A DNA stretch of 64,000 nt from Succinivibrio dextrinosolvens DSM 3072 (GTDB lineage: Bacteria > Pseudomonadota > Gammaproteobacteria > Enterobacterales > Succinivibrionaceae): the NCBI RefSeq assembly GCF_900167015.1, contig NZ_FUXX01000009.1, forward strand, positions 1-64,000. Reading direction: 5' to 3'. Below, in pieces: positions 42,136 through 51,419 of the stretch; position 1 is the first letter of the stretch, and the number at the start of each line of letters is the position of its first letter. Both the position numbers and the translations under genes were made by a program. Below the pieces are notes generated by a model that did no database searches, was not told where the DNA came from, and saw nothing but the letters and a program-made list of their open reading frames with translations.

Positions 42136-42978
42136 ATGGAAAGTGCTTTATATATTGTTCCTACTCCTATAGGAAATCTTGATGATATTACTCTAAGAGC
42201 AATTGAGGTTTTAAAGAATGCTACCCTGATTGCAGCTGAGGATACCAGACACTCAAAAATTCTTTTAGACAAGCTTGGTATCAGTGGAAAAAAGATGATC
42301 AGCTGTCACGATCATAATGAAGGAGAGAGAGCTGAACTTATTATTTCAGAGGTAAGAGCTGGTGGCGTAGTTGCTTTAATCTCTGATGCAGGATCTCCTC
42401 TGATCAATGATCCTGGTTACAGAGTAGTTACCATCTGTGCAGAGCAGGGGGTAAAGGTTGTTCCTCTGCCTGGACCTTGTGCTCTTATTACTGCTTTAGA
42501 GGCATCAGCACTTCCTACTGACAAGTTCATGTTCTGTGGTTTCTTCCCTGTAAAGGAGAAGGAGCTGACAGGTGTTTTAGAGTCCTTAAAAAGCGCTGAC
42601 TATACAGCGGTTTTCTATGAGGCTCCAAGACGTATTGTTGATACCATGGAGCTGATGGCAAAAATCCTGCCCGAGCACGATGTAACTCTGTGCCGTGAGA
42701 TGACCAAGACCTTTGAGTCTTTCTACAGACTAAAGGCTAAGGATGCTCCAGAGTTTTTAAAGGCTGATCCCGACAGAACCAAGGGCGAATTTGTTGTTGC
42801 CATCGGTGCAGTAAAACAGGAATCATCTGAGGTTGATCCTAAGATTGTATCTGCTATTGAAGAGCTTATTAAAACCTCTCCGGTAAAAACCGTAGCCAAT
42901 GTTTTAGCTTCAATAACAGGTATTAAAAAGAACGACTTGTACAATCTGGCTCTAGAACTTAAAGACAAGTCGAACTAA
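42136..42978 (+). CDS. rsmI: 16S rRNA 2'-O-ribose C1402 methyltransferase
   Basis: Methylates the ribose of C1402 in the decoding centre with SAM. A 280-residue member of the tetrapyrrole-methylase fold. The start ALYIVPTPIGNLDDITLRAIEVL is diagnostic, with AAEDTRHSKILLDKLGI and ISDAGSPLINDPGYRVV following as in E. coli RsmI. The ribosome binding site is modest. rnpB begins about 20 bases after its stop, an order also found in pseudomonads and vibrios. Confidence 0.96.
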   Translation: MESALYIVPTPIGNLDDITLRAIEVLKNATLIAAEDTRHSKILLDKLGISGKKMISCHDHNEGERAELIISEVRAGGVVALISDAGSPLINDPGYRVVTICAEQGVKVVPLPGPCALITALEASALPTDKFMFCGFFPVKEKELTGVLESLKSADYTAVFYEAPRRIVDTMELMAKILPEHDVTLCREMTKTFESFYRLKAKDAPEFLKADPDRTKGEFVVAIGAVKQESSEVDPKIVSAIEELIKTSPVKTVANVLASITGIKKNDLYNLALELKDKSN

Positions 42979-42984
42979 AAGATA

Positions 42985-42990
42985 TATAAT
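42985..42990 (+). promoter_or_regulatory. -10 box of rnpB
   Basis: A perfect TATAAT ends about nine bases before the mature 5' end of the RNase P RNA. The matching -35 (AAGACA, 17 bases upstream, inside the end of rsmI) is poor. Confidence 0.65.
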
Positions 42991-42998
42991 ATATATTG

Positions 42999-43370
42999 AG
43001 TCGACCAGACAATCGCTGCCACGCACGCGTGTTTAAGATCTTTATTCATACGGTCGTGGGGGAGGAAAGTCCGAGCTCCGAAGGACGAAGTGCCAGGTAA
43101 CGCCTGGAGGGCGTGAGCCCATGACTAGTGCAACAGAGAACAGACCGCCATTTTTAATGGTAAGGGTGAAACGGCGAGGTAAGAGCTCACCGCTTTCATA
43201 GTAATATGAAAGGCACGGTAAACTCCACTTGGAGCAAGATCAAATAGGCTCTCTATAATCTGGTCCGGATTGAGAGCGGGTTGATTGCTTGAGCTAGAGA
43301 GCGATTTCTAGCCTAGAGGAATGATTGTCGCTGCTATGCAGAACAGAACTCGGCTTACAGGTCGACTCAC
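42999..43370 (+). ncRNA. rnpB: RNase P RNA, bacterial class A
   Basis: The catalytic RNA that trims tRNA 5' leaders. GAGTCGACC at the start pairs with GGTCGACTC at the end (P1). The conserved core GAGGAAAGTCCGAGCTCC follows the P3 stem, and the 3' partner ACAGAACTCGGCTTACAGG closes P4. The GCAACAGAGAACAGACCGCC and GGTAAGGGTGAAACGGC segments of the specificity and P8-P10 region are present. The length of about 370 bases is normal. Confidence 0.97.
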
Positions 43371-43510
43371 TCATCTTTATCCTGTAATCCTGTTTTCTAA
43401 CATCCATCCTGTATTCTTTCTGTATCTATCGCTTTTTTCTCTCTTTTTCCTATGTCTTTTGTGGATTATTGCGATTCTGTGATCTATTTAAAATAAATCG
43501 ATATATATTT

Positions 43511-43538
43511 TTCACTACTTTATAAAATAAACTATACT
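43511..43538 (+). promoter_or_regulatory. Candidate promoter of the chaperone-effector pair
   Basis: TTCACT and TATACT are 16 bases apart, about 30 bases before the chaperone start codon. Confidence 0.45.
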
Positions 43539-43567
43539 CCTTAATGTATAAAAAAAAAGGAGTAATT

Positions 43568-44023
43568 ATGGAAAACTTAAAATATCAGGAATACCTACAG
43601 TTACTAGGAAAAAATCTTGGACTGGATTTATCTTTTGATGAGAATAATGTCTGCGAAATTCTTGTAAACAGCAATGACGTAGTAGATATTGTGGCTAATC
43701 CTGACGATCATAATCTGATCCTGTCATCCGTAATTGCTCCAGATCTGCCTGATCCGGTAAGTTACTCAGTAATCATTGATATTCTGGATCTGGCTTTAGG
43801 TCCTGTTCTGACACGCGGCGGTAACTGCCCTGTAGTTGGACGTGATCCAGAAAATGGAATGCTGGTTCTTTATCAGGTATGTACAGAGGCCTTTATTGAT
43901 AATGGCTTCCTTCCTGATATTTTTATGGATTTTTTCAAATTCAAGTTATCCATTAGTCAGCATTTAGAAAAAAATGCAGCAAAAGAATCTTCTGATAAAC
44001 CTGCATGGATTGTAACTGCCTAA
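43568..44023 (+). CDS. CesT-family type III secretion chaperone
   Basis: 151 residues from the ATG at 43568, chosen because AAGGAG lies six bases before it (an ATG eight codons upstream has none). The pattern is that of Tir/CesT chaperones. It has an N-terminal helix (YQEYLQLLGKNLGL), two strands with an acidic turn (LSFDENNVCEILVN), then DHNLILSSVIAPDLPD. A central helix (YSVIIDILDLALGPVL) with a Gly/Asn loop, and a final strand pair and helix, complete it. The protein is clearly acidic. Such chaperones dimerise in the cytoplasm and keep one effector secretion-competent. The gene just downstream is the natural client. Confidence 0.75.
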   Translation: MENLKYQEYLQLLGKNLGLDLSFDENNVCEILVNSNDVVDIVANPDDHNLILSSVIAPDLPDPVSYSVIIDILDLALGPVLTRGGNCPVVGRDPENGMLVLYQVCTEAFIDNGFLPDIFMDFFKFKLSISQHLEKNAAKESSDKPAWIVTA

Positions 44024-44039
44024 ACCATAGGAGCGAGCT

Positions 44040-45500
44040 ATGTCAGATATTTTCAATATCAAAAATAATGATATTAACTCTATTTCTGCAATGGATGTCA
44101 TCAACAACATGCAGAAAACTGACGGAACACTGAAAACCAGTACCACGGTTGAGGTGAATGGCCACAGATATGAGTTTTCTGTACGTCGGGATGAAACCAA
44201 CGGAAAGCTCTACGGTACAACCAATGCTCTGGATGATAAGGGATTTTTTGCGGCGCTGAAAAGATTTTTCTGTGGAGTTAACGCTGAGGAGCGGGCTCAA
44301 AGAATGAATGTTGCCAATGCAATAACCCAGAAAATAGCTTCAATTATCAGTGACAACAAGTATGCTCAGCTTACCAACAATCTGCTGCAGTTCAGAGCGA
44401 TTGTTAACCGAAATCTTTCTGCTAACAATAAAAACATTGAGATTGCGGATTATGGTCTATCCCCAAACCGTAATCTTGTCAAAAATAATAATCTTCTGGA
44501 TAAGATTAGAAATGAATATGCAGATAAAGGTGTAACAATTTCCTTTAATCAGATTGATTCATATAATTCTGCCTGCAAAATAACACCAGCTACGCTGTGT
44601 ATACTTCCAAAACCAGATGCAGCAGGCATGGAAGGTAACTACGAAGATACAATGAATGCCATCATGAACAGTTCTATTATTGAAAATTATGATAAATATC
44701 AGGGCATTCCTAAGGAAAAGACTGAAGATTGGGTTAAATTTCTCCAGCGTCCAGAGAATATGAAGAAAATCAATATTCCTGCAAAACTTAATGAATATCT
44801 GCATCAGCCTGCTGATTCGGTTGTTGAAAAGCAGACTGGATGGAAGGCTGAATTTAAGGCTGATCCTGATAAGGCTCTGAAAAACTTTGTTATTAAGAAT
44901 CTTTCCCATGATTTCAAGGATATAACACCAGAAGAGCTTTCTGTTCTGGTAAAGGATGTAAAGCGTTACCTTGATATCATGAACATTCCTGATCGGACAG
45001 AACGTGACAGAAAACTAGAAGAGTTCTTTGATGTAAACAATGGCTGGAGAAATAAAAAAGAACAGGAAAAATATGAACAGGAAGTCAAAACTCTTAAAGA
45101 AGAATATCCTGATAGTCCTGAAGAGGAAATAATCTCGTTTGCGCTCTCATCTAACCATGTAGGAACAACCAGAAGATTCTTAATGCTGAATAACGTGTTT
45201 GTATACGCAACATTCAGACAGACCAGTAAACTTGGACTTGAATTTTTCCAAGAGCAGAATAAGCCTGTCATGTTCCAGTTCGCCGATTACAACGGAAACA
45301 GTCTGGAAGGAAGATTTGGTGACATTAAAAATGAGATTAAGAACCGCAAGGACGAGAATGGCAATATTACTATTAATCAGGGAAAGCTTGGCTCTGCTAT
45401 CACTCGTTCAGAAATGCGTCATGCAGCTCGTATGCAGAAACGTTTAGATGCCCAGTTCGATTTAAATCTGGTTTATGGCGGCAATAAGATTGCAAAATAA
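44040..45500 (+). CDS. Putative type III effector, unrecognised family
   Basis: 486 residues without a signal peptide or membrane segment. The first 30 are rich in Asn, Ser, Ile and Asp with few charges, as in type III secretion signals. Residues about 35-60 (TTVEVNGHRYEFSVRRDE) could form the extended chaperone-binding stretch. The middle is helical; residues about 325-365 are highly charged (Lys/Glu-rich), and a possible compact domain occupies the last 100 residues (FQFADYNGNSLEGRFGDIKNEI). I recognise no catalytic motif. AGGAG stands before the ATG and the gap to the chaperone gene is 16 bases, so they are one transcript. The effector role is inferred from that pairing. Confidence 0.55.
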   Translation: MSDIFNIKNNDINSISAMDVINNMQKTDGTLKTSTTVEVNGHRYEFSVRRDETNGKLYGTTNALDDKGFFAALKRFFCGVNAEERAQRMNVANAITQKIASIISDNKYAQLTNNLLQFRAIVNRNLSANNKNIEIADYGLSPNRNLVKNNNLLDKIRNEYADKGVTISFNQIDSYNSACKITPATLCILPKPDAAGMEGNYEDTMNAIMNSSIIENYDKYQGIPKEKTEDWVKFLQRPENMKKINIPAKLNEYLHQPADSVVEKQTGWKAEFKADPDKALKNFVIKNLSHDFKDITPEELSVLVKDVKRYLDIMNIPDRTERDRKLEEFFDVNNGWRNKKEQEKYEQEVKTLKEEYPDSPEEEIISFALSSNHVGTTRRFLMLNNVFVYATFRQTSKLGLEFFQEQNKPVMFQFADYNGNSLEGRFGDIKNEIKNRKDENGNITINQGKLGSAITRSEMRHAARMQKRLDAQFDLNLVYGGNKIAK

Positions 45501-45654
45501 GAATCTTATTGAATTTGGCTGATTCAGTAGGTCCTTTTTGGTGCGGGGCAGGTAAATATTTTTGATTTTTTTTCTAAATATATTTACTTGCTCTTTTATT
45601 TGTCGGTGTGAATTTGTAAGCTAAATACAATTAAACAGATATAAGGTTAATTGT

Positions 45655-47598
45655 ATGGCTAGTGTTTCACTGCAGGAATCATCACTGGATAATCAGGTTA
45701 AGGTTCATTCAAAGTACATGAACTATGGCGGTATAACCTCTAAAGCCATAGTATCTCTTCTGATTATCTGGGCAGTCTTTCAGATTTATTTCACAACCTT
45801 TGGTGCTATCAGTGCGATAAATCTAAGAGCTTTCCACTGTCTGTTCCTGCTGCTGTTTACATTTCTGCTTTTTCCTGTAACCCAAAAAACTATAAAGGAC
45901 AGACGTTTCCCCTCTGTTCTGAATCTGATCCTGATTGGTCTTAGCATCTTCTGTATTCTCTACCTAGTAATCTATTTCCCGAGAGTGGCCCGCAGTGGAG
46001 GAAGACTTAACACAACCGATCTCTATGTAGCAGGTATAGGTATCCTTTTGGTATTTGAAGCCTCAAGACGTGCCTGCGGTAATCTTGGAATTCTGGCAGC
46101 TATCTTCCTTGCCTATAACTGGTTTGGTGCCTATATTCCAGGTGCTTTAGGTCATAACGGTCTTACATTAAAGAGAATTCTTTCAACCCAGTTCTGGGGA
46201 ACTCAGGGCATATTCGGCATCGGTATTGGCGTAAGTGCCACCTATATATTCCTCTTTGTGCTTTTTGGAGCTTTTCTAAAGTATAGTGGCTTTTCAAAGT
46301 TCATAAATGACTTTTCTCTGGCTCTTGTAGGTCAGACTCCTGGTGGTCCAGCCAAGGTTGCGGTTATGGCTTCCGCCGCCATGGGTATGATTAACGGTTC
46401 AGCCATTGCCAATGTTGCAACCACAGGAACAATCACCATCCCTCTGATGAAACAGACCGGCTATTCTAAAAACTTTGCCGGAGCTGTTGAAGCTGTAGCC
46501 TCGACAGGTGGTCAGTTCTGTCCTCCTATCATGGGAGCTGTAGGTTTTGTCATGGCTGAGTTTCTGAATGTAAGCTATGTTTCAGTCATGATTGCAGCGG
46601 TTATTCCTGCTTTTCTATATTATCTTGGATTACTCTTTGCTGTTCACTTTGAGGCCAAAAAGAGAGGTCTTTCAGGCTTTTCAAAGGAGAATATTCCTAA
46701 TGCTCTGACTGTAATTAAAGAGCAGGGACACCTGTCTTTACCTCTGTTTATTCTTATTACTATGATGTGCTGTGGCTATACACCTTTGTATTCAGCCGTA
46801 ATTTCAATTGTGGCAACTGTGTTATCAAGCTATCTTAGAGCAGATACCCGTATGAGCTTCGATAAGATTATTCTTGCAGTGGTTGAAGGCTCTAAAGGAG
46901 CAATATCAGTTGGTGTCTGCTGCGTGATTATCGGTATTATCATTGGAACAGTAACCCTGACAAGTCTTGGTCTTAATATGGGCTATGTAATCCTCTCTGT
47001 AGTAGATAATACCAATATTCTTCTGACCGGTTTTCTAACCATGCTGATGTCTGTTGTTCTAGGCATGGGAGTTCCAGGAGTTGCAGCCTATGTTATTGTT
47101 CAGGCAGTGGCTGTTCCTGTACTGATAAAGGTTGGAATTGTACCAATCTGCGCTCATCTGTTCTGTCTTGTGTATGCATGTTTATCAAACATAACACCTC
47201 CTGTTGCCATGAGCTGCTATGTTGCAGCAGGTATCTCTGGAGGTAATCAGCTTAAGACTGGTTTGCTTGCTGTAAGACTTGGACTTGTAGGCTTTCTGAT
47301 TCCATTTTTCTTTTTAACCAATCCTGAGCTTCTGATTGGTGTTGTTCCTGATGTGAAGATTTATGAGTATCTGTGGATTGCATTTACCGCATCAGCTGGA
47401 ACCGTAGCTCTTGCAGGCGGACTTCAGAATTATCTTTTAAAGGAATGTAATTTTATTGAAAGAATACTTCTGCTTATGACCTGTCCTCTGATGCTTTATC
47501 CAGGATTGAGCTCAGATTTTATGGGAATTGCTTTACTTGGAGCTGTAATTATTCTTCAGCGTTTCAATATTGGTAGCTCTCTATTGAAACGCTCCTGA
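45655..47598 (+). CDS. Fused TRAP permease (4TM-12TM, TAXI-dependent type)
   Basis: A 647-residue inner-membrane protein. The N-terminal part of about 200 residues has four helices equivalent to DctQ. A DctM-like domain follows, with SAAMGMINGSAIANVATTG and the signature TGGQFCPPIMGAVGFVMAEF. Extra helices end the protein. This is the single-chain permease that works with TAXI binding proteins to import acids driven by an ion gradient. No binding-protein gene is adjacent. The only TAXI gene in the window is at 53640-54596, six kilobases away on the same strand. Substrate unknown. Confidence 0.92.
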   Translation: MASVSLQESSLDNQVKVHSKYMNYGGITSKAIVSLLIIWAVFQIYFTTFGAISAINLRAFHCLFLLLFTFLLFPVTQKTIKDRRFPSVLNLILIGLSIFCILYLVIYFPRVARSGGRLNTTDLYVAGIGILLVFEASRRACGNLGILAAIFLAYNWFGAYIPGALGHNGLTLKRILSTQFWGTQGIFGIGIGVSATYIFLFVLFGAFLKYSGFSKFINDFSLALVGQTPGGPAKVAVMASAAMGMINGSAIANVATTGTITIPLMKQTGYSKNFAGAVEAVASTGGQFCPPIMGAVGFVMAEFLNVSYVSVMIAAVIPAFLYYLGLLFAVHFEAKKRGLSGFSKENIPNALTVIKEQGHLSLPLFILITMMCCGYTPLYSAVISIVATVLSSYLRADTRMSFDKIILAVVEGSKGAISVGVCCVIIGIIIGTVTLTSLGLNMGYVILSVVDNTNILLTGFLTMLMSVVLGMGVPGVAAYVIVQAVAVPVLIKVGIVPICAHLFCLVYACLSNITPPVAMSCYVAAGISGGNQLKTGLLAVRLGLVGFLIPFFFLTNPELLIGVVPDVKIYEYLWIAFTASAGTVALAGGLQNYLLKECNFIERILLLMTCPLMLYPGLSSDFMGIALLGAVIILQRFNIGSSLLKRS

Positions 47599-47632
47599 TT
47601 TTCACTATCCAGGTCAGGTCGGTGGAAAAAAG

Positions 47633-48664
47633 CTACTCGAATGAGATATCTGCCTTGAGTCTGGCTCTTTCCAATGTTTCTATTACTGTTAAGCTCTCTT
47701 CTGAAAGCTCCTGTGCTTTTTTCGTATCACCAGAATCGATAATATTGGCAAAATCAGTGAATTCCTGACTCATACGATGATTACACTTGGGAGTTTCGAA
47801 TTCTTCTGTTATCGTTGCGCGGACTGATGCTCCAGATGCATCTCGTGTAGTAGCGGTATTTGTTTTGTCGACAAATTTTACCTTTATTTTTTCTATATTG
47901 TTTGGTTTGTTTTCGACAAGAATGTCTCCATCCTCACCCTGTATTGAGAGATAGCATCGACTGTCAGAGTCTTTTGCTCCAATACATACTGCATTAAAAT
48001 CCCTGTACTTAAGAATCAGTATTCCTGAAGTATCTATTCCGTTAAATCCTATATTAGGAAAATAGTCAACATCATCAGGTCGGCCAAATAAAGATACGCA
48101 GTAATGGACATTGTAAATGTTGATGTCAAACAGCGCTCCTCCGTAGTACTTTCTGTCAAAAGCATGCTCCTCAATACCGTTTCTGTAACTGTCATAGCGG
48201 CTTGAATACTGGGAATAATTGCTATTGAAGATTTTTATTTTTCCGATTTTTTTAAGCTGATTTTTTAGAGTGGAAAATGCTGGAGTATGAAGAATGGTGA
48301 TTGCTTCAAATACGAATACTCCGTTCTGCTGGGCAAGCTCAAACAGTTCTTTTGCCTGACTGTAGAATCCGGTTAAAGGTTTTTCCAGTATTACGTTCTT
48401 TCCTGCAAGAACAGCTTCTTTTGCATACTGGTAATGAGCACTGTTAACAAGTCCGATATATACAGTGTCAGATGATGATTCTTCAAGGAGTTTTGCGTAG
48501 TCTGTAAATACTTCCTCTATATTGTATTTACCAGCAAGTATTTCTGCTTTTTCTTTACTGTGAGGTCTTGCAAATATAGCTTTTGCCTGAGTATTTTCAC
48601 TGAATTGAGTAGCATAAAGCGCATCTTCAATTATCTTTCCTGTTCCTATAAATGCAAGTTTCAT
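47633..48664 (-). CDS. Gfo/Idh/MocA-family oxidoreductase
   Basis: A 343-residue NAD(P)-dependent sugar or cyclitol dehydrogenase. The N-terminal Rossmann start is LAFIGTGKIIEDAL. The family motif is EKPLTGF (catalytic Lys). The second domain, with GGALFDINIYNVHYCVSLFG, carries the substrate-binding Asp and His positions. It is the last gene of a probable MFS-VOC-Gfo operon. Likely oxidises a carbohydrate brought in by that transporter. The specific substrate cannot be told. Confidence 0.9.
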   Translation of the reverse strand: MKLAFIGTGKIIEDALYATQFSENTQAKAIFARPHSKEKAEILAGKYNIEEVFTDYAKLLEESSSDTVYIGLVNSAHYQYAKEAVLAGKNVILEKPLTGFYSQAKELFELAQQNGVFVFEAITILHTPAFSTLKNQLKKIGKIKIFNSNYSQYSSRYDSYRNGIEEHAFDRKYYGGALFDINIYNVHYCVSLFGRPDDVDYFPNIGFNGIDTSGILILKYRDFNAVCIGAKDSDSRCYLSIQGEDGDILVENKPNNIEKIKVKFVDKTNTATTRDASGASVRATITEEFETPKCNHRMSQEFTDFANIIDSGDTKKAQELSEESLTVIETLERARLKADISFE

Positions 48665-48728
48665 CAGGTGACTCCTTTTTTCTACGTCATCTGATTATAT
48701 CGTAGTTTTTTGGTTTTTGAGGAGTTGC

Positions 48729-49112
48729 CTAAGCAGTGATTTCAATCTGAATTGCATCTGGTCCTTGAATACAGCTTTCATAATATCCATCGCCAGTGGT
48801 TCTTGGTCCACTGACAGTCTCAAAGCCGGCTTCTTTAAGCTTTAAGGTAAGAGCATCGACTTTATCCTTTGAGCCGACAGAGAAGGCAAGATGAACAAAA
48901 CCTAAACGGTTCTCATTTCTGTCTTCTGTATATCTGTCCGGTCTTGTCATAATCTCAAGGCGGGAGCCATTCTGGAAACTTAAAAAATAGGACATGAATC
49001 CAGTATTTCTGTTGTGGTATCTCTCTCCTGAAGTGCCTTCAAAAAAGGACTCAAAAAACTCTCTGGTCTTATCAAGATCAGATACATATACCGCTACATG
49101 CTCTATTCTCAT
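48729..49112 (-). CDS. VOC-family (glyoxalase/bleomycin-resistance fold) protein
   Basis: 127 residues forming two beta-alpha-beta-beta-beta units. The first begins MRIEHVAVYVSDLDKTREFFESFF with the metal-ligand His at position 4. LGFVHLAFSV gives the second His, and DAIQIEI the terminal Glu. The spacing fits a glyoxalase I-like lyase or an isomerase/epimerase. It lies between the transporter gene and the dehydrogenase gene, so a small-molecule isomerase role in the same pathway is plausible. Confidence 0.85.
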   Translation of the reverse strand: MRIEHVAVYVSDLDKTREFFESFFEGTSGERYHNRNTGFMSYFLSFQNGSRLEIMTRPDRYTEDRNENRLGFVHLAFSVGSKDKVDALTLKLKEAGFETVSGPRTTGDGYYESCIQGPDAIQIEITA

Positions 49113-49159
49113 ATTTGCCTCCAGATGACAGGATTAATAAAGGTGATAAGCTATAAATA

Positions 49160-50398
49160 TTACTGGTTGTGTTTTTCTCTTTCCAAAAGCTTTAGCTTCT
49201 TTTTTGTCTCAAGACCTTCATCAGTTACTACCTTAAAGGCTATCAGTCCTACTATCAGAGCAGATACTCCGATACCTACGAAGGTTGCTGGTAGTGAGTA
49301 CATTTTTGATGTAAAACCGATGACTACAGGGCCTAACAGAATTCCAGAGTAACCTAAGGCATTGATAAAGGCGATTGTGTCGTGAACAGGGAAGTTTTTG
49401 ATTGTTCCTGCAAAGGATACAAGCTGAGGTACGATGTTGGCGGCGCCAAAACCTACCAGCAGGAATCCGATACAGGTTCCGTAGATATTAGGTACGATTA
49501 CGGTGATAATCCATCCTGCAGCAACTAAAAGAGAGCCTGTAACAACGGTAATCTTTCGACCAAGATTTACTACGATCCTGTTACCTACTAGTCTCATGAT
49601 AGTCATGGAGATTGCAAAGAATGAATAGATAAAGCCTGCACTGCTGATATCAATTCCTCTCTCCTGATTTGCAAACACGCCAGACCAGCTCATAACAGCA
49701 CCTTCAAGTGCATACATGATAAAGCACATGCAGCCTATGATAATTACAAGCATAGGAATTCTGCGCTGTTTCTTCTCTGATGTCTCTTCCTTGGAGCCTT
49801 CTGCATCTGCTTCCTTTTTCTTGCTTTCATAAGCCTTAACATCATTGATAAGGTGTCCACAGTACGTAAAGGTTATGAACATCATCAGAGCGAATACTGC
49901 AGATGTTCCAAAGAACAGGGAAATACCCACTGACAGCATGGCGGACATAAAGGCAGAACCAGCCAGGGTTCCAACAGAATAGCCCCCGTGGAAGCCTGAC
50001 ATTAAAGGCTTTTTAAGTTCTGATTCTACAATTACGGCATTAATGTTGGATGCCACATCAAGACCAACTGTCAGAGCACCGAATATCAAAAGCAGTATTG
50101 CTGTCAGAGCCAGAGTAGGGGATACCGATAGCATAATCAGGGTTAAGGCAAAGAACACTGCACATATCTGCATTACTTTCTTGCAGCCAAAACGGTTGGT
50201 TAATGATGAAACGACAGGAAGGGCGATAAATGCTCCAATTCCAGTACATAAAAGCAGTAGTCCAAGTGCTCCTTCGTCAAGACTGAATCTTGCCTTGATG
50301 TATGGAACCATAGGAGCCCATGCAGCCTCAAGAAAACCTAGCACAATAAATGAGCTCAGGTTTGAAATTTTTAATCTTCTGTTTTCTTTTTTAGTCAT
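49160..50398 (-). CDS. Major facilitator superfamily transporter (YbjJ-like)
   Basis: 412 residues from the ATG at 50398, preceded by AGAGGTAT; an in-frame codon at 50464 would add a non-family extension. Twelve helices in two bundles, with a charged central loop (KAYESKKKEADAEGSKEETSEKKQRR). FGCKKVMQ after the second helix is the motif A region of the family. SFIVLGFLEAAWAPMVPYIKARF and GSAFMSAMLSVG resemble the YbjJ/sugar-permease branch. First gene of a three-gene unit, divergent from an AraC regulator. Substrate not known. Confidence 0.88.
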   Translation of the reverse strand: MTKKENRRLKISNLSSFIVLGFLEAAWAPMVPYIKARFSLDEGALGLLLLCTGIGAFIALPVVSSLTNRFGCKKVMQICAVFFALTLIMLSVSPTLALTAILLLIFGALTVGLDVASNINAVIVESELKKPLMSGFHGGYSVGTLAGSAFMSAMLSVGISLFFGTSAVFALMMFITFTYCGHLINDVKAYESKKKEADAEGSKEETSEKKQRRIPMLVIIIGCMCFIMYALEGAVMSWSGVFANQERGIDISSAGFIYSFFAISMTIMRLVGNRIVVNLGRKITVVTGSLLVAAGWIITVIVPNIYGTCIGFLLVGFGAANIVPQLVSFAGTIKNFPVHDTIAFINALGYSGILLGPVVIGFTSKMYSLPATFVGIGVSALIVGLIAFKVVTDEGLETKKKLKLLEREKHNQ

Positions 50399-50513
50399 AT
50401 ATACCTCTTTATGTAATATGACTATATCAGCAGTTTTAAATAATGGATATGCTAAAATAGCCAAAAATATATGACAAAATCACCAAAGTACAAAAATATC
50501 GGAATAGTGATAT

Positions 50514-51416
50514 ATGGAAAATTCTCAATCAAAAATCACTGACTGTATGTGTGCGACTGACGCATCCGGTCTTGAGCTTGTAAAACACGGTACGAAAAAT
50601 TTTCCTGTTGGCTTTTACTCAAAGGTTACAAATTCATCTGAAGTTCCATGGCACTGGCATGATCATCTTGAGCTTGAGTATGTTGAGGCTGGGGAGGCCA
50701 AGATCACTATTGAGTCGATGGTTTTTACCGTAAGAAAAGGTGAAGGATTCTTTGTAAATTCTGCAAGACTTCATGCGGTTTTTCCTGATAAAGACTATAT
50801 TTCTCATACAGTGGTATTCCACCCATCAGTTATTTCTTCAAATCCAGAAAGTGATATCTGCAGAAAATATCTTGAGCCTCTTATAAACGGTGACAGCTTT
50901 GCTGGACTTCATTTAACCGAGGATATACCTTTTCACAGAGAGCTTCTTTCGTATACCAGATCTGCTTTTGAAAGTTATATAAAAGGTGATTTCGGTTATG
51001 AGATAGATGTTACTAATTCATTGGCTAAGGCAGTTCAGTGTCTTGCTTATCAGGTTATCCATACTTCTGAGAACAACTATAATGTGCCTGATAAATCAAT
51101 CCTTCGAGTAAAAAAAATGCTGGCTTATCTTACTCAGAATCTATCCGAGAAAATTGAGATAGAGGATATTGCAAAGGTTGCCAAAATCAGTACTACTGAA
51201 TGTCTTCGCTGTTTTAACAAAACAGTGGGAATGCCTCCGATTCAGTATCTAAAGAAGCTGAGAATTCAGAAAGCGGCTCTGCTTTTAGGTTCATCCGACG
51301 ACAAGATTATCGATATCGCTCTTGCCTGTGGTTTTTCAGATATGAGCTATTTTGCAAGAGCTTTTAAGGAATCCCGTGGCATGAGTCCTAAAGAGTACCG
51401 AAATTCGGTGAGGTAG
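50514..51416 (+). CDS. AraC-family regulator with cupin sensor
   Basis: 300 residues. The N-terminal cupin-like barrel (WHWHDHLELEYVEAGEAKITI, then VRKGEGFFVNSARLHAV) is followed by two helix-turn-helix motifs at the C-terminus. These are IEIEDIAKVAKISTTECLRCFNKTVGMPPIQYL and IIDIALACGFSDMSYFARAFKESRGMSPKEY. It is divergent from the MFS-VOC-Gfo operon across a 115-base gap and is its obvious regulator. The His-rich cupin suggests a sugar ligand. The ribosome binding site is weak. Confidence 0.92.
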   Translation: MENSQSKITDCMCATDASGLELVKHGTKNFPVGFYSKVTNSSEVPWHWHDHLELEYVEAGEAKITIESMVFTVRKGEGFFVNSARLHAVFPDKDYISHTVVFHPSVISSNPESDICRKYLEPLINGDSFAGLHLTEDIPFHRELLSYTRSAFESYIKGDFGYEIDVTNSLAKAVQCLAYQVIHTSENNYNVPDKSILRVKKMLAYLTQNLSEKIEIEDIAKVAKISTTECLRCFNKTVGMPPIQYLKKLRIQKAALLLGSSDDKIIDIALACGFSDMSYFARAFKESRGMSPKEYRNSVR

Positions 51417-51419
51417 TAA

